From positions 32,501 to 96,500 of the forward strand of contig OZ037853.1 of NCBI GenBank assembly GCA_964035575.1: a stretch of DNA of 64,000 nt, in the 5' to 3' direction. The notes beneath the pieces were generated by a model. That model had not been told where the DNA came from and did no database searches. It saw only the letters and a program-made list of their open reading frames with translations. A program made the position numbers and the translations under genes. Source of the DNA: Rhynchopus sp. YZ270_cl-10. Lineage: Eukaryota; Euglenozoa; Diplonemea; Diplonemida; Diplonemidae. The stretch's first letter is position 1. The number at the start of each line of letters is the position of its first letter. Of the stretch, positions 22,056 through 33,910 are shown piece by piece.

Positions 22056-22725
22056 TTTATTTCTGGAGTACCAATAACGGTGTAATATAGTTTGCCAATG
22101 TGCACCACTCGGTCGCACTGAGCACTACAATAAATTAAAAGCAACATCAGTACGCCATCCGACCGCACAGTGACCCATTTCCCCGAATGGCCACCCAGCT
22201 ATCGTGTGCAGCGTGGGTGTCGACGGAGGAAAAAGGGCCACCTCATATTTCACTAATGTCTTGAAGTGCGTCGAAAAATATTAATTGCGCTGTAAAGCTG
22301 CGGTTATCTTATTGCCAGTAAAGAATAGGCCTAATGGTGGAATGTAATGTACAACAGTGACCTGCACTGGCAACACTGAGCGTTGATGTGTAATCAAAAA
22401 TCAAGCCCAGTGTAACAATAATTATTCCTATCGCACTTTAAACGGTGGACACTACTTCTAAGGGAGAGGAAACAAATGCAACACTATCGAATTAATAGAC
22501 ACGAATTCATCCTTCGATTCCAAAAAGGTCCGATCCTTACGGTTTGTATTATTTCCTAACAACCGCTCCGTTACACTGCGTTACGCTGCGTTGTTATCTG
22601 CAACAAAATATAAACACAGATCTGGTACAGGGGGTGCTTGACCGCTGGCCTCACCCAATCACGTGTCAACGGAGTAGGGCAGGCAGGTGTACTCTGGTCT
22701 TAACACGCACACACACGAAGCAGAA

Positions 22726-23150
22726 CACATCGCAACACTGAAACTCTCAATCATTCAACACAAAAATATGGAAGGTGTGTGGAATTCCTCAACGCTCCAC
22801 CTTGGTAAAACGAAACAGCAAGAGCCCCAAACTCCAGGGAAAAGCAAAGTCGGAAATGAATAGTGTACAGATGTGGAAGTGGCAGTGTGTGACACTCCAA
22901 AAACTAAGTGGTCAAAGAACATGTGTAATCGCAACACATCTTGGAAAAGACGTGTGAATATGAACAGACAGCACACTTAGTGCACTGTCAGTGTAACACC
23001 TCGACAAGCCGCTCTTCTGTCCTCGCACAACGCATCCGCAGTGGCATGAGCGCACCACCGCACGAGGCAGTGTAAACAAGATTCGTGCTCGTCACTCAGA
23101 CTGCGTCTTGGAAAAGAGGCAAACACAAAGAGCAAGTACGAACAGTGCGC
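22726..23150. repeat. 3' flank of copy 2, duplicated with copy 3
   Basis: From ATCGCAACACTGAAACTC onward this is nearly identical to 49517-49847. Copy 1 shares only the part from about 13692. It is part of the segmental duplication that carries the large genes. Confidence 0.8.
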
Positions 23151-26100
23151 TCACTTCTCGACAGCACAAAGAATCCGTCTCGCAAGTTCAGGTTCCACAG
23201 CATCAGCATTGCGACAGCCTAATGCACGAGGAACTGTTGCAGGGACACCGATCACTCTCTTCAGCCGCAACCCATCAATCGTGCCGTCTTCCCCAGTGCA
23301 TATGCTCCACACGCGTACAGTCTTGTCCTGGCACTTACAGATCACTTCGCGTCCATCAGCGCTCACAGCAGGTCCGTACAAATCACAATGTGCCCTGATC
23401 TCTGCCACCTTCTCACCTGTGGTCATGCTCCACACACTCACACTGCGGGAACACAACACCACGTGAGCTTCATCAGGGGTCAGTGCCACTCCCCACACGG
23501 CACGATCATGCTTCAAGGTGAAGACCTCCTTCCCGCTGGCAACATCCCACACACGCACAGTCATGTCTCTTGAGCATGAAACAAGACGAGATCCATCGCG
23601 AGTGACGGCAATGTCCGGGACACCTCCACTGTGTCCTTTGAACACCATCGTCTCTTCTCCAGTGTGAAGGTTCCACATGTGTGCGGTGTGCACATCAAAA
23701 TCATAGTACGAAACCACATGCACTCCATCAGGAGTCACTACCACTCCCCTACTGGGACGGGAAGTAGTTCCTGCATATTCTGACACCTTCTTCCCAGTCG
23801 GCATGCTCCACACATACGTAAAGTAAGTGTGTTCCTCCTCGGAAGACTCTGAACAGGTCACCACGTGAGATGCATCGGGAGACACTGCTAAGGAACTCAG
23901 TCTTCCACACCCTTTCAAGAACAATGCAAACTCACTGGAATCTGTGCACAAAGGCTGCACGTTCCCCGTCGCAACGTCCCACACACACGCTCTCCTCTTG
24001 CCAGCATCGTCGCAAGAGCAATAAACTACATGAGAGCCATCTGGGTACGCAGCGGCAGCAACACGTTTCCCTGCTTCAACTACCTGTGTCTGCCTGCCGG
24101 TGGATGCGTTCCAAATGGAGTCCCTCTTCCCACCGTACGAAATGATAGATCCATCAGGGGCCACTGCTGCAGCCCAGCCTGAGAATCCTTCGAAACCTGG
24201 TGTCTCCTTCCCGGTCGTGATGTTCCACACTCGAACAGTATGGTCCCCGGAGCACGAAACCACGTGGCGTCCATCTGGTGACACTGCCACTGCTTGCAGC
24301 ATAACATTATGCCCTTGCAACACCGTCACCTCCTTCCCAGTCGAAATGCTCCAAACGTGCACAGTGCCGTTCCAGGATCCAGCAACCACATGACATCCAT
24401 CGGGAGTGACTGCCACTGCCTTCAACTCAGCGTCGGCATGGAACACCATCACCTCTGCCCCAGTGGAGAGGTTCCAAAGATGTGCGCCATCAGAGCACGA
24501 AACAACATGGCATCCATCGGGAGTGACTGCCAGTTCATGCGAATACTTCACACGACAAGGCCACTGCATCTCCTGCTTCCCCGTCACCAGATCCCATACG
24601 CACAGCACCTCCTCAGAGCATGTCACTATTTGACTTCCATCCTTCGTAAGAACCATGCTGCGAATGCCAGGCGACTTTATTGCCAGCACTTCCATCCCCG
24701 TCGAGAGATCCCACACACGGATGCCTTCTTCAGAAGATGTTGAAACAGCTTTGCAACCGTCCGGAGTGACTGCCACTGCGCGCGCCGCACCTTCGTGGCC
24801 TTGCAAGACGAACACTGCCTCCCCAGTGTGCATATCCCACACACGCACAGTTTGGTCATTAGAGTAGGAAACTACGCGGGTTCCGTCAACTGTTACTGCA
24901 ACTCCATTGATCTCATTGGAATGTCCTTCCAAGACCATCACTTCTTCCCCAGAAGACATGCTCCACACATGTACTCTGCGGTCATAGCCAGCTGTTACGA
25001 TTTGACTGCCATCAGGTGTCACTACCACATCATTGGCAACATGCTTCAGTACAGGAAGTGGTGTGCCAAGGGAGCAGTCAGGCAGCATCGTGCCACCCAT
25101 GTCGCAGGTGTGGAACTCAGTGTGCTCCAGCCAGCAGTTCGAGAAGGAAGCGCCCGTCAGCACCGTCTCCACAAACAGAGACCCGCGCAGGTCGCAGTTC
25201 GACACACGGATCCCGCTCAGGTCCTCCCCACTCACAGGGATGCGTGCACGTGCCAGCAGTGCTGCTGCATTCGACCCTGCTGTCACAGCACCCTCCCCAC
25301 CAACACCTGCACCTCCACCTCCACCTGCACTGCCGCGTGTCGCCTTCACAGCCGCAAGCAGCTCTGTGCAGGCACGTTCGTACAGCACACTGTCTCCACA
25401 CACCAGCGCCGCAAAGAACCCAAGCACACGCTGCGAGTCCTTGCTGAAGCTCCGCTGCACCAGCGTCCCCAGTGTCCCTGCTGGATCACGTGCAAGCCGC
25501 CGTGCTGCAAGGTGCTCCCCAAGCGACTTGTGCCGGAACGTGAACGCACTCCGCTCCTCCCCAAAGTCCTCAATCCGGAACGGCAGGCAGCGGAAGCACG
25601 CATCCCGCACAGCCTCACACACACCGTGCTGCGAATCAAGAACCTCCGACGCCACACCCACAGTCCCCTGCCACTCGTTTGTCTCCAGCATCCTGCATGC
25701 AACAAGCTCCCCTGCACGCACCACATCCTCCAAAGACACATTAGCAACAGCATCAGCAACAGCACCAGCAACTCCACCAGACGCCATCTCCTTCTTCGTC
25801 CACGTCTCCAGGTAGGTCTCGTAGATCACCTCCTCAGAAGCCTTCCCGCTGCACTGCGCGTGGCACGCCATGTGCAGCACAAACGGGTTCCGCAGCTGCA
25901 CAAGTCCCTCAACGTCCTCCTCACGCACGAAGACTGTGCGCTCTTCCTTGTGGGCTGACTTCTCCTTCTCCTTCTCCTTCTCCTCTTTGTGTTCCTTCTC
26001 CTTCTCCCAGGCTGTGTTTGCACGCTTGATGTACGTTCTCGCATCCACCTCTGTGAACGGCTGCATGTACAGAGCACGCACACCAGCCCCACACACACCA

Positions 26101-28808
26101 GACGGAGACGTGTCCACACCCTTCAGGTACTCACCACGCACAGTCACAACAACGCTGCAGTGTGCCTCCACCCACGGGTGCCGGCACAGAAGGCCACCCT
26201 CAGCCACCACAGCACCCACATCCTCCTGCGTCAGCCCCACCTCGTCCAGCGAGTCCAACACCAGCACCACCTCGTACGTCTCCGCAAGGAACGCACGGTC
26301 CGCCTCCCGCAGCGCAAACGACTCCAGCACAAACCTGTCCAGCCCTCCCTTCTCAAGCAGGTGCTGCTTCACAGTCGGCAGCGCCACAAACACAGGGAAG
26401 TACGGCTTCGCATCCGCATCCGCATCCGCATCCGCATCCGCATCCGCATCCGCATCCGCATCCGCATCCGCATCCGCATCCGCATCCGCATCCGCATCCG
26501 CATCCGCATCCGCATCCGCATCCGCATCCGCATCCGCATCCGCATCCGCATCCGCATCCGCATCCGCATCCGCATCCGCATCCGCATCCGCATCCGCATC
26601 CGCATCCGCATCCGCATCCGCATCCGCAGTCACATCACTCACCACGCTCTTCCTGTATCTGTTTGTCCCTGTGTATTCGTTGCTGGTGCTTTCGCTCTTC
26701 CTCGCAGACGTTGCAAGGTCGCTCAGAATTGCAATCGAAGCAGACGTCTTCCCGCTCCCTCCTTCTCCGATCACACACAGCACACCACACGTCCCTTGTC
26801 TTTCTTCTCTCGCCTCCACATCAGGCTTGCGCTCTGTGTGTGTCCCCGCTGCTGCCTGTGTGCACACGGAAGACATCTGCTTCCCACCTCCACCTCCACC
26901 TCCACCTCCACCTCCACCTCCACCTCCACCTCCACCTCCACCTCCACCTCCACCTCCACCTCCACCTCCACCTCCACCTCCACCTCCACCTCCACCTCCA
27001 CCTCCACCTCCACCTCCACCTCCACCTCCACCTCCACCTCCACCTCCACCTCCACCTCCACCTCCACCTCCACCTCGACCTCCACCTCCACCTCCACGTG
27101 CACGTGCACGAAGCCACCTCCGCACCTCCTCCATCAGCGGACGTGTCTCCGACTCATCCACACGTGTGTCGTCCCCCACACGCCCCTCCACGTACTGCGC
27201 AAGGTAGTCCTCGAAGAACGCGACTGTGTGTCCCATCACCTCCTGCAGCGCACCCACCTGCTCAGCCGCACTCGTCCCCCCAACACCGCCCGCGGACACC
27301 TCCTGCATCACAATCACGTCAAAACGCAGCCCCATCATCCGCAGCAACGTCGGCGAAAGCTTCCACTGCACCCGGTACTCGATGTTCGCTGTGTACAGCA
27401 GCTCGTCCTCCGAAGCATACACAGACGAGAACTTCACGTCTGCAGCACCCTCCTTCGCCACCACCACAAAGAACGTGCCCCCCTTCCCGTACATGAAGCT
27501 CCGAGCCACATCCCGCTTCAGTGTTGTCGACGTGAAGCAGTTCCACACAATGTGCGTATTCAGCGCGTACTTCGCAGACACGTTCACATTGATCCCGCGG
27601 AACACAGTCCGCAGCTGCTTCCGCCGGCTCCCAATCAGCCGGTCCAGACCACGGATCAGCGGCGCAAAGGTCGCAATCACGTGCAGCTGCGGGGGTGCGG
27701 GCGACAGCTCAAACACGTTCGGTGCTGTCTTCTCAGGTGTCCCCTTCCACTCCTTCACCGCAGCCAGCTGCCCCACAGCACGCATCGCAGTGTTCATCGT
27801 CATGTACAGCGCAAGCGACTGTGATTTCACATCAGCAGCACTCCCGTGGTTGTCCAGCACAGCCCGCTCCGTCAGTCTGATGTACCGCAGCTTCCCGTCA
27901 GGCCCTTTCGCAATCTGCGGTGTCCCGTCCTTCTCGTCGCACACAACATCCCCGCCGCTGTCCAGCACATACTCCACGCAGTCAGACGTGAACAGGAACC
28001 CCGACAGCAGCAGCTCAAACGGGTCGCGTGCCGCCATCCAGTCCTCCACCTCCACGTGCCCACCACGTGTCCCCGCAGCCTCCCTCCGTCCTCTCATGTC
28101 CTCCAGCAGACGCTTGCACACCACACGGAACCCCGCCTCCATGTGCCGCACGTGTTGGTCTGTGTAGCCCAACGGCGGATCTACCTTTGGCAGACCACGC
28201 AGCCAGCACAGCAGGTCTTCACCTCCATTGCCGTTCTTGTTGTTGTTGTCGTCTGTTTTCCGCAGCCACTCCACCTTCCGTCCGTCTGTGTGCCGCAGTG
28301 CAGTGTCCCCGTCAAGATCGTCCTCTCCCAGGTGCCTGTCTCCAGTCGAGGTGTTCGTGTCTTTCGCCATGTCCATGTGAGGGTCAGTAAGAGGTGCTGT
28401 CGTTGCATCTCCACTGCCCCGTTCCACAGCCACACCTGTTCCTTTTGCTGCCGGTGGTGCTGTTGTTGTTGTTGTGGCGACACCGTGAGTGAGGTACACC
28501 TGCACAGCATCCTCCACCTCCACAAGGATCTGTGCTGCATGCGCCCCCAGCTCCGCCTCAAGTCGCCCCCGCACATCTGCGTCCCTGTGCTGCAGTGCGT
28601 ACCACAGCGGCACCTTCCCGTCCCTGTCACGCACGTTCCCTGCCCCGTTCTCCACAAGAAACCGCACTGCCTCCACGTCCCCCGCAAGCACGGCACTGTG
28701 CAGCATTGTCCTCCCGTCCACGCTGTCCACTGCGTCCACGGGCCTCTCCTTCCCAGTAATTCCCTTTGCAATCTCGTCCTTTTCAGGCTTCGACGCTCCG
28801 GATCCCAT
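23151..28808 (-). CDS. N-myristoylated ankyrin/ART/NACHT/WD40 protein, copy 2, with expanded linkers
   Basis: 1885 aa, starting MGSGASK and ending [10 protein letters not shown]. Same domain order as copy 1: N-myristoylation signal, ankyrin repeats, ART with the R (TVFRGI), FTSTT and EDE residues, poly-Gly, NACHT with GEGGSGKT and [11 protein letters not shown], pentapeptide-like stretch, 14 WD40 repeats. Two in-frame hexanucleotide expansions set it apart. The Gly linker is about 70 residues with one Arg. An Asp-Ala repeat of about 36 units stands between Walker A and Walker B, where copies 1 and 3 have three or four units. The ankyrin-to-NACHT part is almost identical to copy 1; the WD40 part differs at many positions. 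Whether such a long acidic insert in the ATPase is tolerated is unknown. Confidence 0.88.
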   Translation of the reverse strand: MGSGASKPEKDEIAKGITGKERPVDAVDSVDGRTMLHSAVLAGDVEAVRFLVENGAGNVRDRDGKVPLWYALQHRDADVRGRLEAELGAHAAQILVEVEDAVQVYLTHGVATTTTTAPPAAKGTGVAVERGSGDATTAPLTDPHMDMAKDTNTSTGDRHLGEDDLDGDTALRHTDGRKVEWLRKTDDNNNKNGNGGEDLLCWLRGLPKVDPPLGYTDQHVRHMEAGFRVVCKRLLEDMRGRREAAGTRGGHVEVEDWMAARDPFELLLSGFLFTSDCVEYVLDSGGDVVCDEKDGTPQIAKGPDGKLRYIRLTERAVLDNHGSAADVKSQSLALYMTMNTAMRAVGQLAAVKEWKGTPEKTAPNVFELSPAPPQLHVIATFAPLIRGLDRLIGSRRKQLRTVFRGINVNVSAKYALNTHIVWNCFTSTTLKRDVARSFMYGKGGTFFVVVAKEGAADVKFSSVYASEDELLYTANIEYRVQWKLSPTLLRMMGLRFDVIVMQEVSAGGVGGTSAAEQVGALQEVMGHTVAFFEDYLAQYVEGRVGDDTRVDESETRPLMEEVRRWLRARARGGGGGGRGGGGGGGGGGGGGGGGGGGGGGGGGGGGGGGGGGGGGGGGGGGGGGGGGGGGGGGGGGGGGGGGKQMSSVCTQAAAGTHTERKPDVEAREERQGTCGVLCVIGEGGSGKTSASIAILSDLATSARKSESTSNEYTGTNRYRKSVVSDVTADADADADADADADADADADADADADADADADADADADADADADADADADADADADADADADADADADADADAKPYFPVFVALPTVKQHLLEKGGLDRFVLESFALREADRAFLAETYEVVLVLDSLDEVGLTQEDVGAVVAEGGLLCRHPWVEAHCSVVVTVRGEYLKGVDTSPSGVCGAGVRALYMQPFTEVDARTYIKRANTAWEKEKEHKEEKEKEKEKSAHKEERTVFVREEDVEGLVQLRNPFVLHMACHAQCSGKASEEVIYETYLETWTKKEMASGGVAGAVADAVANVSLEDVVRAGELVACRMLETNEWQGTVGVASEVLDSQHGVCEAVRDACFRCLPFRIEDFGEERSAFTFRHKSLGEHLAARRLARDPAGTLGTLVQRSFSKDSQRVLGFFAALVCGDSVLYERACTELLAAVKATRGSAGGGGGAGVGGEGAVTAGSNAAALLARARIPVSGEDLSGIRVSNCDLRGSLFVETVLTGASFSNCWLEHTEFHTCDMGGTMLPDCSLGTPLPVLKHVANDVVVTPDGSQIVTAGYDRRVHVWSMSSGEEVMVLEGHSNEINGVAVTVDGTRVVSYSNDQTVRVWDMHTGEAVFVLQGHEGAARAVAVTPDGCKAVSTSSEEGIRVWDLSTGMEVLAIKSPGIRSMVLTKDGSQIVTCSEEVLCVWDLVTGKQEMQWPCRVKYSHELAVTPDGCHVVSCSDGAHLWNLSTGAEVMVFHADAELKAVAVTPDGCHVVAGSWNGTVHVWSISTGKEVTVLQGHNVMLQAVAVSPDGRHVVSCSGDHTVRVWNITTGKETPGFEGFSGWAAAVAPDGSIISYGGKRDSIWNASTGRQTQVVEAGKRVAAAAYPDGSHVVYCSCDDAGKRRACVWDVATGNVQPLCTDSSEFALFLKGCGRLSSLAVSPDASHVVTCSESSEEEHTYFTYVWSMPTGKKVSEYAGTTSRPSRGVVVTPDGVHVVSYYDFDVHTAHMWNLHTGEETMVFKGHSGGVPDIAVTRDGSRLVSCSRDMTVRVWDVASGKEVFTLKHDRAVWGVALTPDEAHVVLCSRSVSVWSMTTGEKVAEIRAHCDLYGPAVSADGREVICKCQDKTVRVWSICTGEDGTIDGLRLKRVIGVPATVPRALGCRNADAVEPELARRILCAVEK
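26409..26628. repeat. In-frame (GCATCC)n, Asp-Ala repeat
   Basis: About 36 uninterrupted hexamers encoding Asp-Ala dipeptides within the NACHT domain of copy 2. Confidence 0.97.
26885..27093. repeat. In-frame (CCACCT)n, poly-Gly linker of copy 2
   Basis: About 70 residues of Gly from GGT and GGA codons, with one Arg interruption, between ART and NACHT. Confidence 0.97.
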
Positions 28809-28880
28809 CTTCCTGAAACAAAATGTGTGTTGTGTGTTTATCCACAGAGGTTGGTGTGTTGTCCCTGTTTGTGTGTTGTG
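28809..28880 (-). promoter_or_regulatory. Conserved leader upstream of copy 2
   Basis: Counterpart of the leader at 19437-19505. Similarity to the other copies is lost past about 28885, which marks the duplication edge on this side. Confidence 0.45.
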
Positions 28881-30400
28881 GGAGGAAGGACAGGAACAAG
28901 AAGAATCGTAGTTGTGTGGAACTTCGTTCTGTGGAACGCCTCAACTCTGGCATAGCGTAGCTTGCCAAGGGGCTGTCTAAGGACACCCAGGAGGTCTGCA
29001 AAAGCAAGGAAGTGGCGCAGAAGGCCTTGGCTAGAACAGGTCCAAGATCACCAACCAAGTTGTTGATCCTGGACGTCTGTAAAACCAAGGAGTCAAGCGA
29101 AGGGGCAGGTGCGTGGGCTAATGACTGTTTATGTGTTTTTCTTTGAACTAAGCATCTCATTGAACTGATGTCAGGGTGCTCTGAGAAAATACAGGCTGCA
29201 GCTGCCACACAAAAGTGTGAAGAGAGACGTGGCATTTTCGAAGCCCAGAGCGAAAACCTGACACACAAATATTTTCACACGGGTATACACAGACAACAAA
29301 CAGAATGCTTCCTCCTAAAAACAGTTAGGTGCTAAGAGTGATCACGAGACTTTGTAGGACAGACATGACATGCTTTTTGACATCACGATAAATAACCCGG
29401 AAACCGTTAAAACCGGTCAAGAAAAGTTATGCATCATGTGATCATGGTGTCCAAGGTCGCCGTGAACACGAGCACCAGAGAGGGTACCTGCGACGGACAG
29501 CACCCAAAGAAAAGAAAAGAAAAGTTTGCAAGATGACCCTAAGCCTCTCGTGCTCAGTCACCTCCAAGTCACTCTTTGAAAAAAACCCGGTCCGTTGGGA
29601 GCAAACACCACCTCCCCGGCCCCGCTCTTTTTACGGAAACAAATAGAAAGAAATAATTTGACAAAATTTGAAAAACCCACCCTAACACCGCATCTGAATG
29701 CTTTATGAATTGTAAAGGAACATGCGGCTCACCCTCAGCACAAAAGTGAATCTTATGAACCCGTGAGTGCTTCTTCTTTATTGCCTCGCACTGGAACCCC
29801 ATGGAGATCAGTACTGGATCGGGAACGAAAGAAAGAAGTGAAATTGAGAATGTGTAAAGCACAGCTCTTTCGGTAAATTCCCCTTTTGGGGACTATCTTC
29901 AGAGAAATATTTTCTCAGAGAAAAATTGGTAAACAATGAAGAGTTTTGGGAATTTGTCCGTACACATTTGAAAAAACAAAACTGTGGTTGATGCAGGCAC
30001 CTCCGACTGACCCACGTACGATGCCAGCCACGGATGAAACCCGACCGGGAAAAGAACAAAATGTCGTTCCATTGTTTTTCAACAATCTAAGGTCTGTGCC
30101 TGCCCAATAAATCAATTCACATTGCAACTCTTCAGACTTTTGAGAATCAAAAAATTGATTTTTCCCCCCCTTCCTCTTTTGGCAGAATTTGAGAGCAAAG
30201 GAGTGATTCGGGACCACCAAAATGCGACTTTGTCCCCCACAAAACAAGCAATAAAAAAAACGAGGCAAGTTTGGTAGTAAGGTGCAGTGACAAAATAAAT
30301 GAAGCTTTTTTGAGGGAGAAACAAAACCTTAACAGTCACTATGAAATGACAAATATAGCCCGCTCGTTCACACAGCTTTAAATTCAACAATAAAATTGGT
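28881..30400. other. Intergenic; one open plus-strand frame of doubtful status
   Basis: 28956-29146 is a plus-strand frame without an ATG that reads like coding DNA (Lys/Glu/Ser-rich, ending in TGA). It could be an exon remnant, but I cannot assign it. The dispersed motif GCAGGCACCTCCGACTGACC recurs at about 29993. Otherwise AT-rich with no gene. Confidence 0.35.
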
Positions 30401-31285
30401 TCAGACGACGACGGGCTCCGCGAAGTCTTTGACCCACTCCTCGCTCTTGTCCCAGAGCTCGTTTGCCAGATCCTCAGAGAGGGCAAGCTTTGACGGCGTC
30501 TTTGGCTTCTGCTTGTCGTAGTAGAGCCCGCTGGCGGTGAGTTCGTTTCTGATGCAGTGCAGGGACGTCTTCGCACCGTCGGTGTTGTTGATCATAAAGA
30601 ACTTCATGCACCCACGCAGGCAGCAGGGCACCTCACGCCAGACGTCGCTCGCGACCACACCCGGGTGCAGCGAGCTCACGAGCACACCAGGGTAACGCTT
30701 TGCAAGCGCCTTCCCGTGCAGCACGTTGCACAGCTTGCTCACCTCGTACTCACGCAGGCCTGTCGTCGTGACGGTCGTCTTGCGGGCGTCTTCCCACACA
30801 ATCTTCTTAGGCGAATAGTGTCCACGGCTCGAGACGATGACGATGCGTGGTGCAGTGGTCTGCTCCAGCAGCGGCAGCAGCAGCTTCACAAGGAGGAAGT
30901 GGCCAACGTGGTTCACGCCGAAGGCAATCTCGAAGCCTTCCTCTGTAAGGCCCTTAGGGCCTGCGAGGCCAGCGTTGTTCACGAGGACGTGCAGAGGGAG
31001 GTTCAGCGCAACAAAGTCCTTCGCCGCACGACGCACAGACGCAAGCGACGCGAGGTCCATACGCACGAACGTCAACAGCGCTTTGGGCTCGCTCTCCTTG
31101 ATGAAGTCCATTGCCTCCTTCGCGCGGGCCTCGCTACGGCACGCCATCACCACGTGGGCACCATCTTGCGCGAGTGCCAGGGAAGTCTCGCGCCCGATGC
31201 CTGTATTAGCGCCAGTCACAAGCACCACCTTCCCACTCATCGAGTTGACTCCGGACTGAGACACAAGCGGCTGTTCCTCACCCAT
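30401..31285 (-). CDS. Short-chain dehydrogenase, retinol-dehydrogenase-like
   Basis: 294 aa from MGEEQPLVSQ; the open frame extends upstream, but that stretch is AT-rich and unlike coding DNA. Rossmann fold with the NAD(P) motif TGANTGIG, the Arg after ACRS that commonly favours NADP, and the NNAG motif (LHVLVNNAG). Catalytic Ser is in IVIVSSRGHY and YxxxK in REYEVSKLCN. HPGVV and a C-terminal helix follow. This matches the RDH11-14/WW-domain-oxidoreductase-like branch, which oxidises or reduces retinoid, steroid or other lipid carbonyls with NADP(H). No membrane anchor is visible, unlike many RDHs. The substrate is unknown. Confidence 0.88.
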   Translation of the reverse strand: MGEEQPLVSQSGVNSMSGKVVLVTGANTGIGRETSLALAQDGAHVVMACRSEARAKEAMDFIKESEPKALLTFVRMDLASLASVRRAAKDFVALNLPLHVLVNNAGLAGPKGLTEEGFEIAFGVNHVGHFLLVKLLLPLLEQTTAPRIVIVSSRGHYSPKKIVWEDARKTTVTTTGLREYEVSKLCNVLHGKALAKRYPGVLVSSLHPGVVASDVWREVPCCLRGCMKFFMINNTDGAKTSLHCIRNELTASGLYYDKQKPKTPSKLALSEDLANELWDKSEEWVKDFAEPVVV

Positions 31286-32088
31286 TTGATATGGTTGTGT
31301 TTTTTTAGTGATCTGAAGAGGTGAGGTGGGAAGAGGTTTGGGAGAAAAAGAGGTTGGGGTGAAGAAGAAGAAAAAAGGCCCAGGGCCCTGCAGGGTTTGA
31401 TTATTTTTTATTTGATTCTTCTCACACAGAATGCAAGGCAAATAACAGAATTTGTCAGAAACAAAACTTTGAAAGATGAGTCGGCTCAACATTTGCACAC
31501 ATGGTTGAATAGAAAATGCCTTCTTTGGTTCATATGCATGAAGAGAGCAAAGGAGCAACTGAGCAAACAAGAATGGATAAAAAAATGAGCTGTGAAAAAC
31601 GAATGAACGCCTCACCTTGCAAAGGGCGGACGCAAGCACAGCAACATAACAAAACAGGGGGGTGTGTGTGTGTGTTTATTTGAAAAAGAAAACAAAAAAA
31701 AAGTGGCGGTCAACTCTTCCACAACCTTCACAGAATACAAGAAGAACACTGTAGTCACCAAACACTATTTTTCTTTTTCATTTTCATTTCATTTTCTTCC
31801 TCTTGGGTGCTTGGAAACAGTGGTTCTGAAGCATCGCCAACAAGAGTAACAAGAAGTGGGAGAACATGGCACAACTTTCACATTTTATTTTTGTGTTGAA
31901 AAAACAAGAAAAAGTGAATAAGGTGAATCGAGCTGAGTCACCTTAGTCAGAAAAGAACAAAGAAAAGTCGTAAGATGAGGCCTCACATGCACATCTTTAG
32001 AAACAAATTGTTGATACATTTTTTTTTGTGACTCGCATCAGATTATGTCACCGATGGGTTTCTCGTTTTGGTTAAAGTGGACTTGTTG
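31286..32088. other. Intergenic between SDR and CUB-like genes
   Basis: AT-rich, with a pyrimidine-rich stretch and a short GT run (about 31665). No gene is supported. Confidence 0.45.
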
Positions 32089-33870
32089 TCACAGAAGTCC
32101 CGCACCGTTCATCTCCTCAGCGTCGTTCATATTCAGCGCGTCTACGACTCCTACGTTGTCATCACTGCTGCGCATCTTGCAGTAAGCGAACACAGCTGCA
32201 CCTGCCAGAAGAAGGACAACACCAGCTACAACTGCAACAATGAGGATCACCGACACACCACCACCACTGCTGCTGCTGCTGCTGCCTGCTGCACCACCCT
32301 CCACAACCCAGGACACATTAAACCCAGCGTCCGTCCCCGAAATGAACACAATCCGAACCTCCCCCGTGCCCGAGCCATGCCCTAAGGTGAGACTCCCCGC
32401 ATCCTTCACCGACTCGAGGACATCGCGGTTGGTGACGAACACAGTGGCCCCGTTGCCGAGCACAACGGATGTGAAGGTGAACACAATCTCGGCGTCGGGG
32501 TCAAGGAAGATCGACCAGCACAGCGTCTGATGCTTCTCGCTGCTGTGCAGGTAGCGCAGCGTGCCCTCTGCCTGCAGTGCGGTACACCCTGCTGCTGCAG
32601 GCTGCTCTGTTGGTGCCCCTGTTGGTACAGACGTGGGCGCTGCAGACGTGGGTGATGCAGCTGCCCTGTGCTGCAGCTCGAAGCTCTGCACCTCTACGCC
32701 ACCGTCGTACAGAACGTACACCGTGGACCCGCTGCCGCTGCCACTGCACGAAGGCAGCTCGACGACACCACCGCCACGCAGCAGGGACTCCTGCGGCAGG
32801 GACGCGCCCTCGTCGTAGCGTCGCACCGTCAGCACCACTGTGGACGTGTCCGCCGCTAGCATCGCAAGCACCCCGCCACACCCGGGCGAGAGCAGCCAGC
32901 ACTCCGCCGTCGTGTCGCTCTTCGTGGCCTGGGTATCAAGCTGGGTGCACCGCTGTTGCCACACGGTTGGTGCGGGTGTCGGGGGTGCCTCGGTCCTGGG
33001 CGACGTGGTGCGCGGTGCGCGGGTCTCTGGTGCTGCAGTGTGTGGCGCTGAGGTGGGTGGCGCCACAGATGGAACAGCGGTCGCAGCCGTCCACTGGATG
33101 GCGAAGCTCTGCGGAGCTGCACCTGCAGTGTACGTGACGTACACCACATCCCCCTGTACTGCACGAACGGAGCAAGGGTTCTGCTCGGTGAGCGTACAGA
33201 ACACACCACCGCTCTTCACGGTGATCACCCCTGCTGTAGGGTCGGGACTGACGGCAATGAGCACGGCCTCGACGGGCAAAGCAAAGCTCCAGCAGGCATC
33301 CTCTGCGCCACTATCGCTGATGGTGCTGAACCCTGTCCTATTCGTGCACCCCTGTGGGTGCAGTGTCGGGCCTGCTGTCGGCGGCGCCACAGTTGGCACT
33401 GCAGTGGAGAAGTCATACGCCCATGTCAACGTGAAGGCCGGCCCCGCTACATCCGCTGCATGGAAATGCACGTCCACATCACGCTGCCACACAAATTTGT
33501 CAACGTGGGTGCTGCCTGCCAGACGCAGACGGTCACCACTCATCATGGTTTGCGTCTCGCCCAATGCAGTAAAAGTGATGTACGAGTCGCCGAGCCCGGA
33601 TGAGGGTGCTGCCAATGTGAACGTCACCGCGACCCCTGCAGCAACGGGCAACGACCAGCACTTCCGCACCCCAGGTTCGAAGTCGCCGCCGTCGGTAGGG
33701 TACGTCAGTTCGCTGCCACTTATGCTGCCACTGATGCCGCTGATGTACGGACAACCGCGTGAGGAGGAGGGGGCTGGGGTGGGTGGGGCGGTGGTGGTGC
33801 TGGGGTCGGGTGCAGTGGCGACAGCTGCACAGCTCATCCCCAAGAGGAGAAGTGGGAGAAGTGCGGACAT
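32089..33870 (-). CDS. Type I membrane protein with four CUB-like repeats
   Basis: 593 aa. The start MSALLPLLLLG gives a clean signal peptide; the frame continues upstream of it but a TATA-like box lies in that stretch. Four repeats of ~85-95 residues each begin near a Gly/Arg-Cys and carry a second Cys in C-W-x-x-P/L contexts (CWSLPV, CWSFAL, CWLLSP, CWSIFL). They end in strands such as VRIVFISGTDAGFNVSW, the usual CUB ending. Linkers are Pro/Thr/Ala-rich and probably O-glycosylated. A membrane helix (VILIVAVVAGVVLLLAGAAV) and a short cytosolic tail ending MNGAGLL follow. CUB domains mostly bind proteins or sugars outside the cell, so a surface adhesion or recognition role is inferred. The CUB call is by pattern, not by search. 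Confidence 0.78.
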   Translation of the reverse strand: MSALLPLLLLGMSCAAVATAPDPSTTTAPPTPAPSSSRGCPYISGISGSISGSELTYPTDGGDFEPGVRKCWSLPVAAGVAVTFTLAAPSSGLGDSYITFTALGETQTMMSGDRLRLAGSTHVDKFVWQRDVDVHFHAADVAGPAFTLTWAYDFSTAVPTVAPPTAGPTLHPQGCTNRTGFSTISDSGAEDACWSFALPVEAVLIAVSPDPTAGVITVKSGGVFCTLTEQNPCSVRAVQGDVVYVTYTAGAAPQSFAIQWTAATAVPSVAPPTSAPHTAAPETRAPRTTSPRTEAPPTPAPTVWQQRCTQLDTQATKSDTTAECWLLSPGCGGVLAMLAADTSTVVLTVRRYDEGASLPQESLLRGGGVVELPSCSGSGSGSTVYVLYDGGVEVQSFELQHRAAASPTSAAPTSVPTGAPTEQPAAAGCTALQAEGTLRYLHSSEKHQTLCWSIFLDPDAEIVFTFTSVVLGNGATVFVTNRDVLESVKDAGSLTLGHGSGTGEVRIVFISGTDAGFNVSWVVEGGAAGSSSSSSGGGVSVILIVAVVAGVVLLLAGAAVFAYCKMRSSDDNVGVVDALNMNDAEEMNGAGLL

Positions 33871-33910
33871 TGGGGCTGTTCGCGCCGGTGTGTAGCTGAA
33901 CAGGGGGTGT

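Larger units (their letters stand above)
20617..22725. other. Long gene-free region with relics and short repeats
   Basis: No convincing gene. It contains a relic of the 3' end of a ubiquitin-like/LRR gene (about 20890-20965) and the dispersed motif at 21018-21100. It also has a GCGTACTTGTT repeat tract (21905-22055) and two copies of TTGCCAGTAAAGAATAGG (about 21872 and 22312). 21110-21600 is GC-richer than its surroundings and has short open frames, none recognisable. Confidence 0.45.

Noticed and set aside
25870-27824. Long plus-strand frames of Ser-Ala, His-Pro, Arg-Ile and poly-Pro antisense to copy 2 (and equivalents in copies 1 and 3)
   Set aside because: They are shadows of the hexanucleotide repeats and of the GC-rich minus-strand gene, whose domains are recognisable; the antisense frames have none.
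30401-31639. 412-aa version of the SDR starting at 31639
   Set aside because: The extra N-terminus is translated from AT-rich, T-tract-containing DNA; the family start fits the ATG at 31285.
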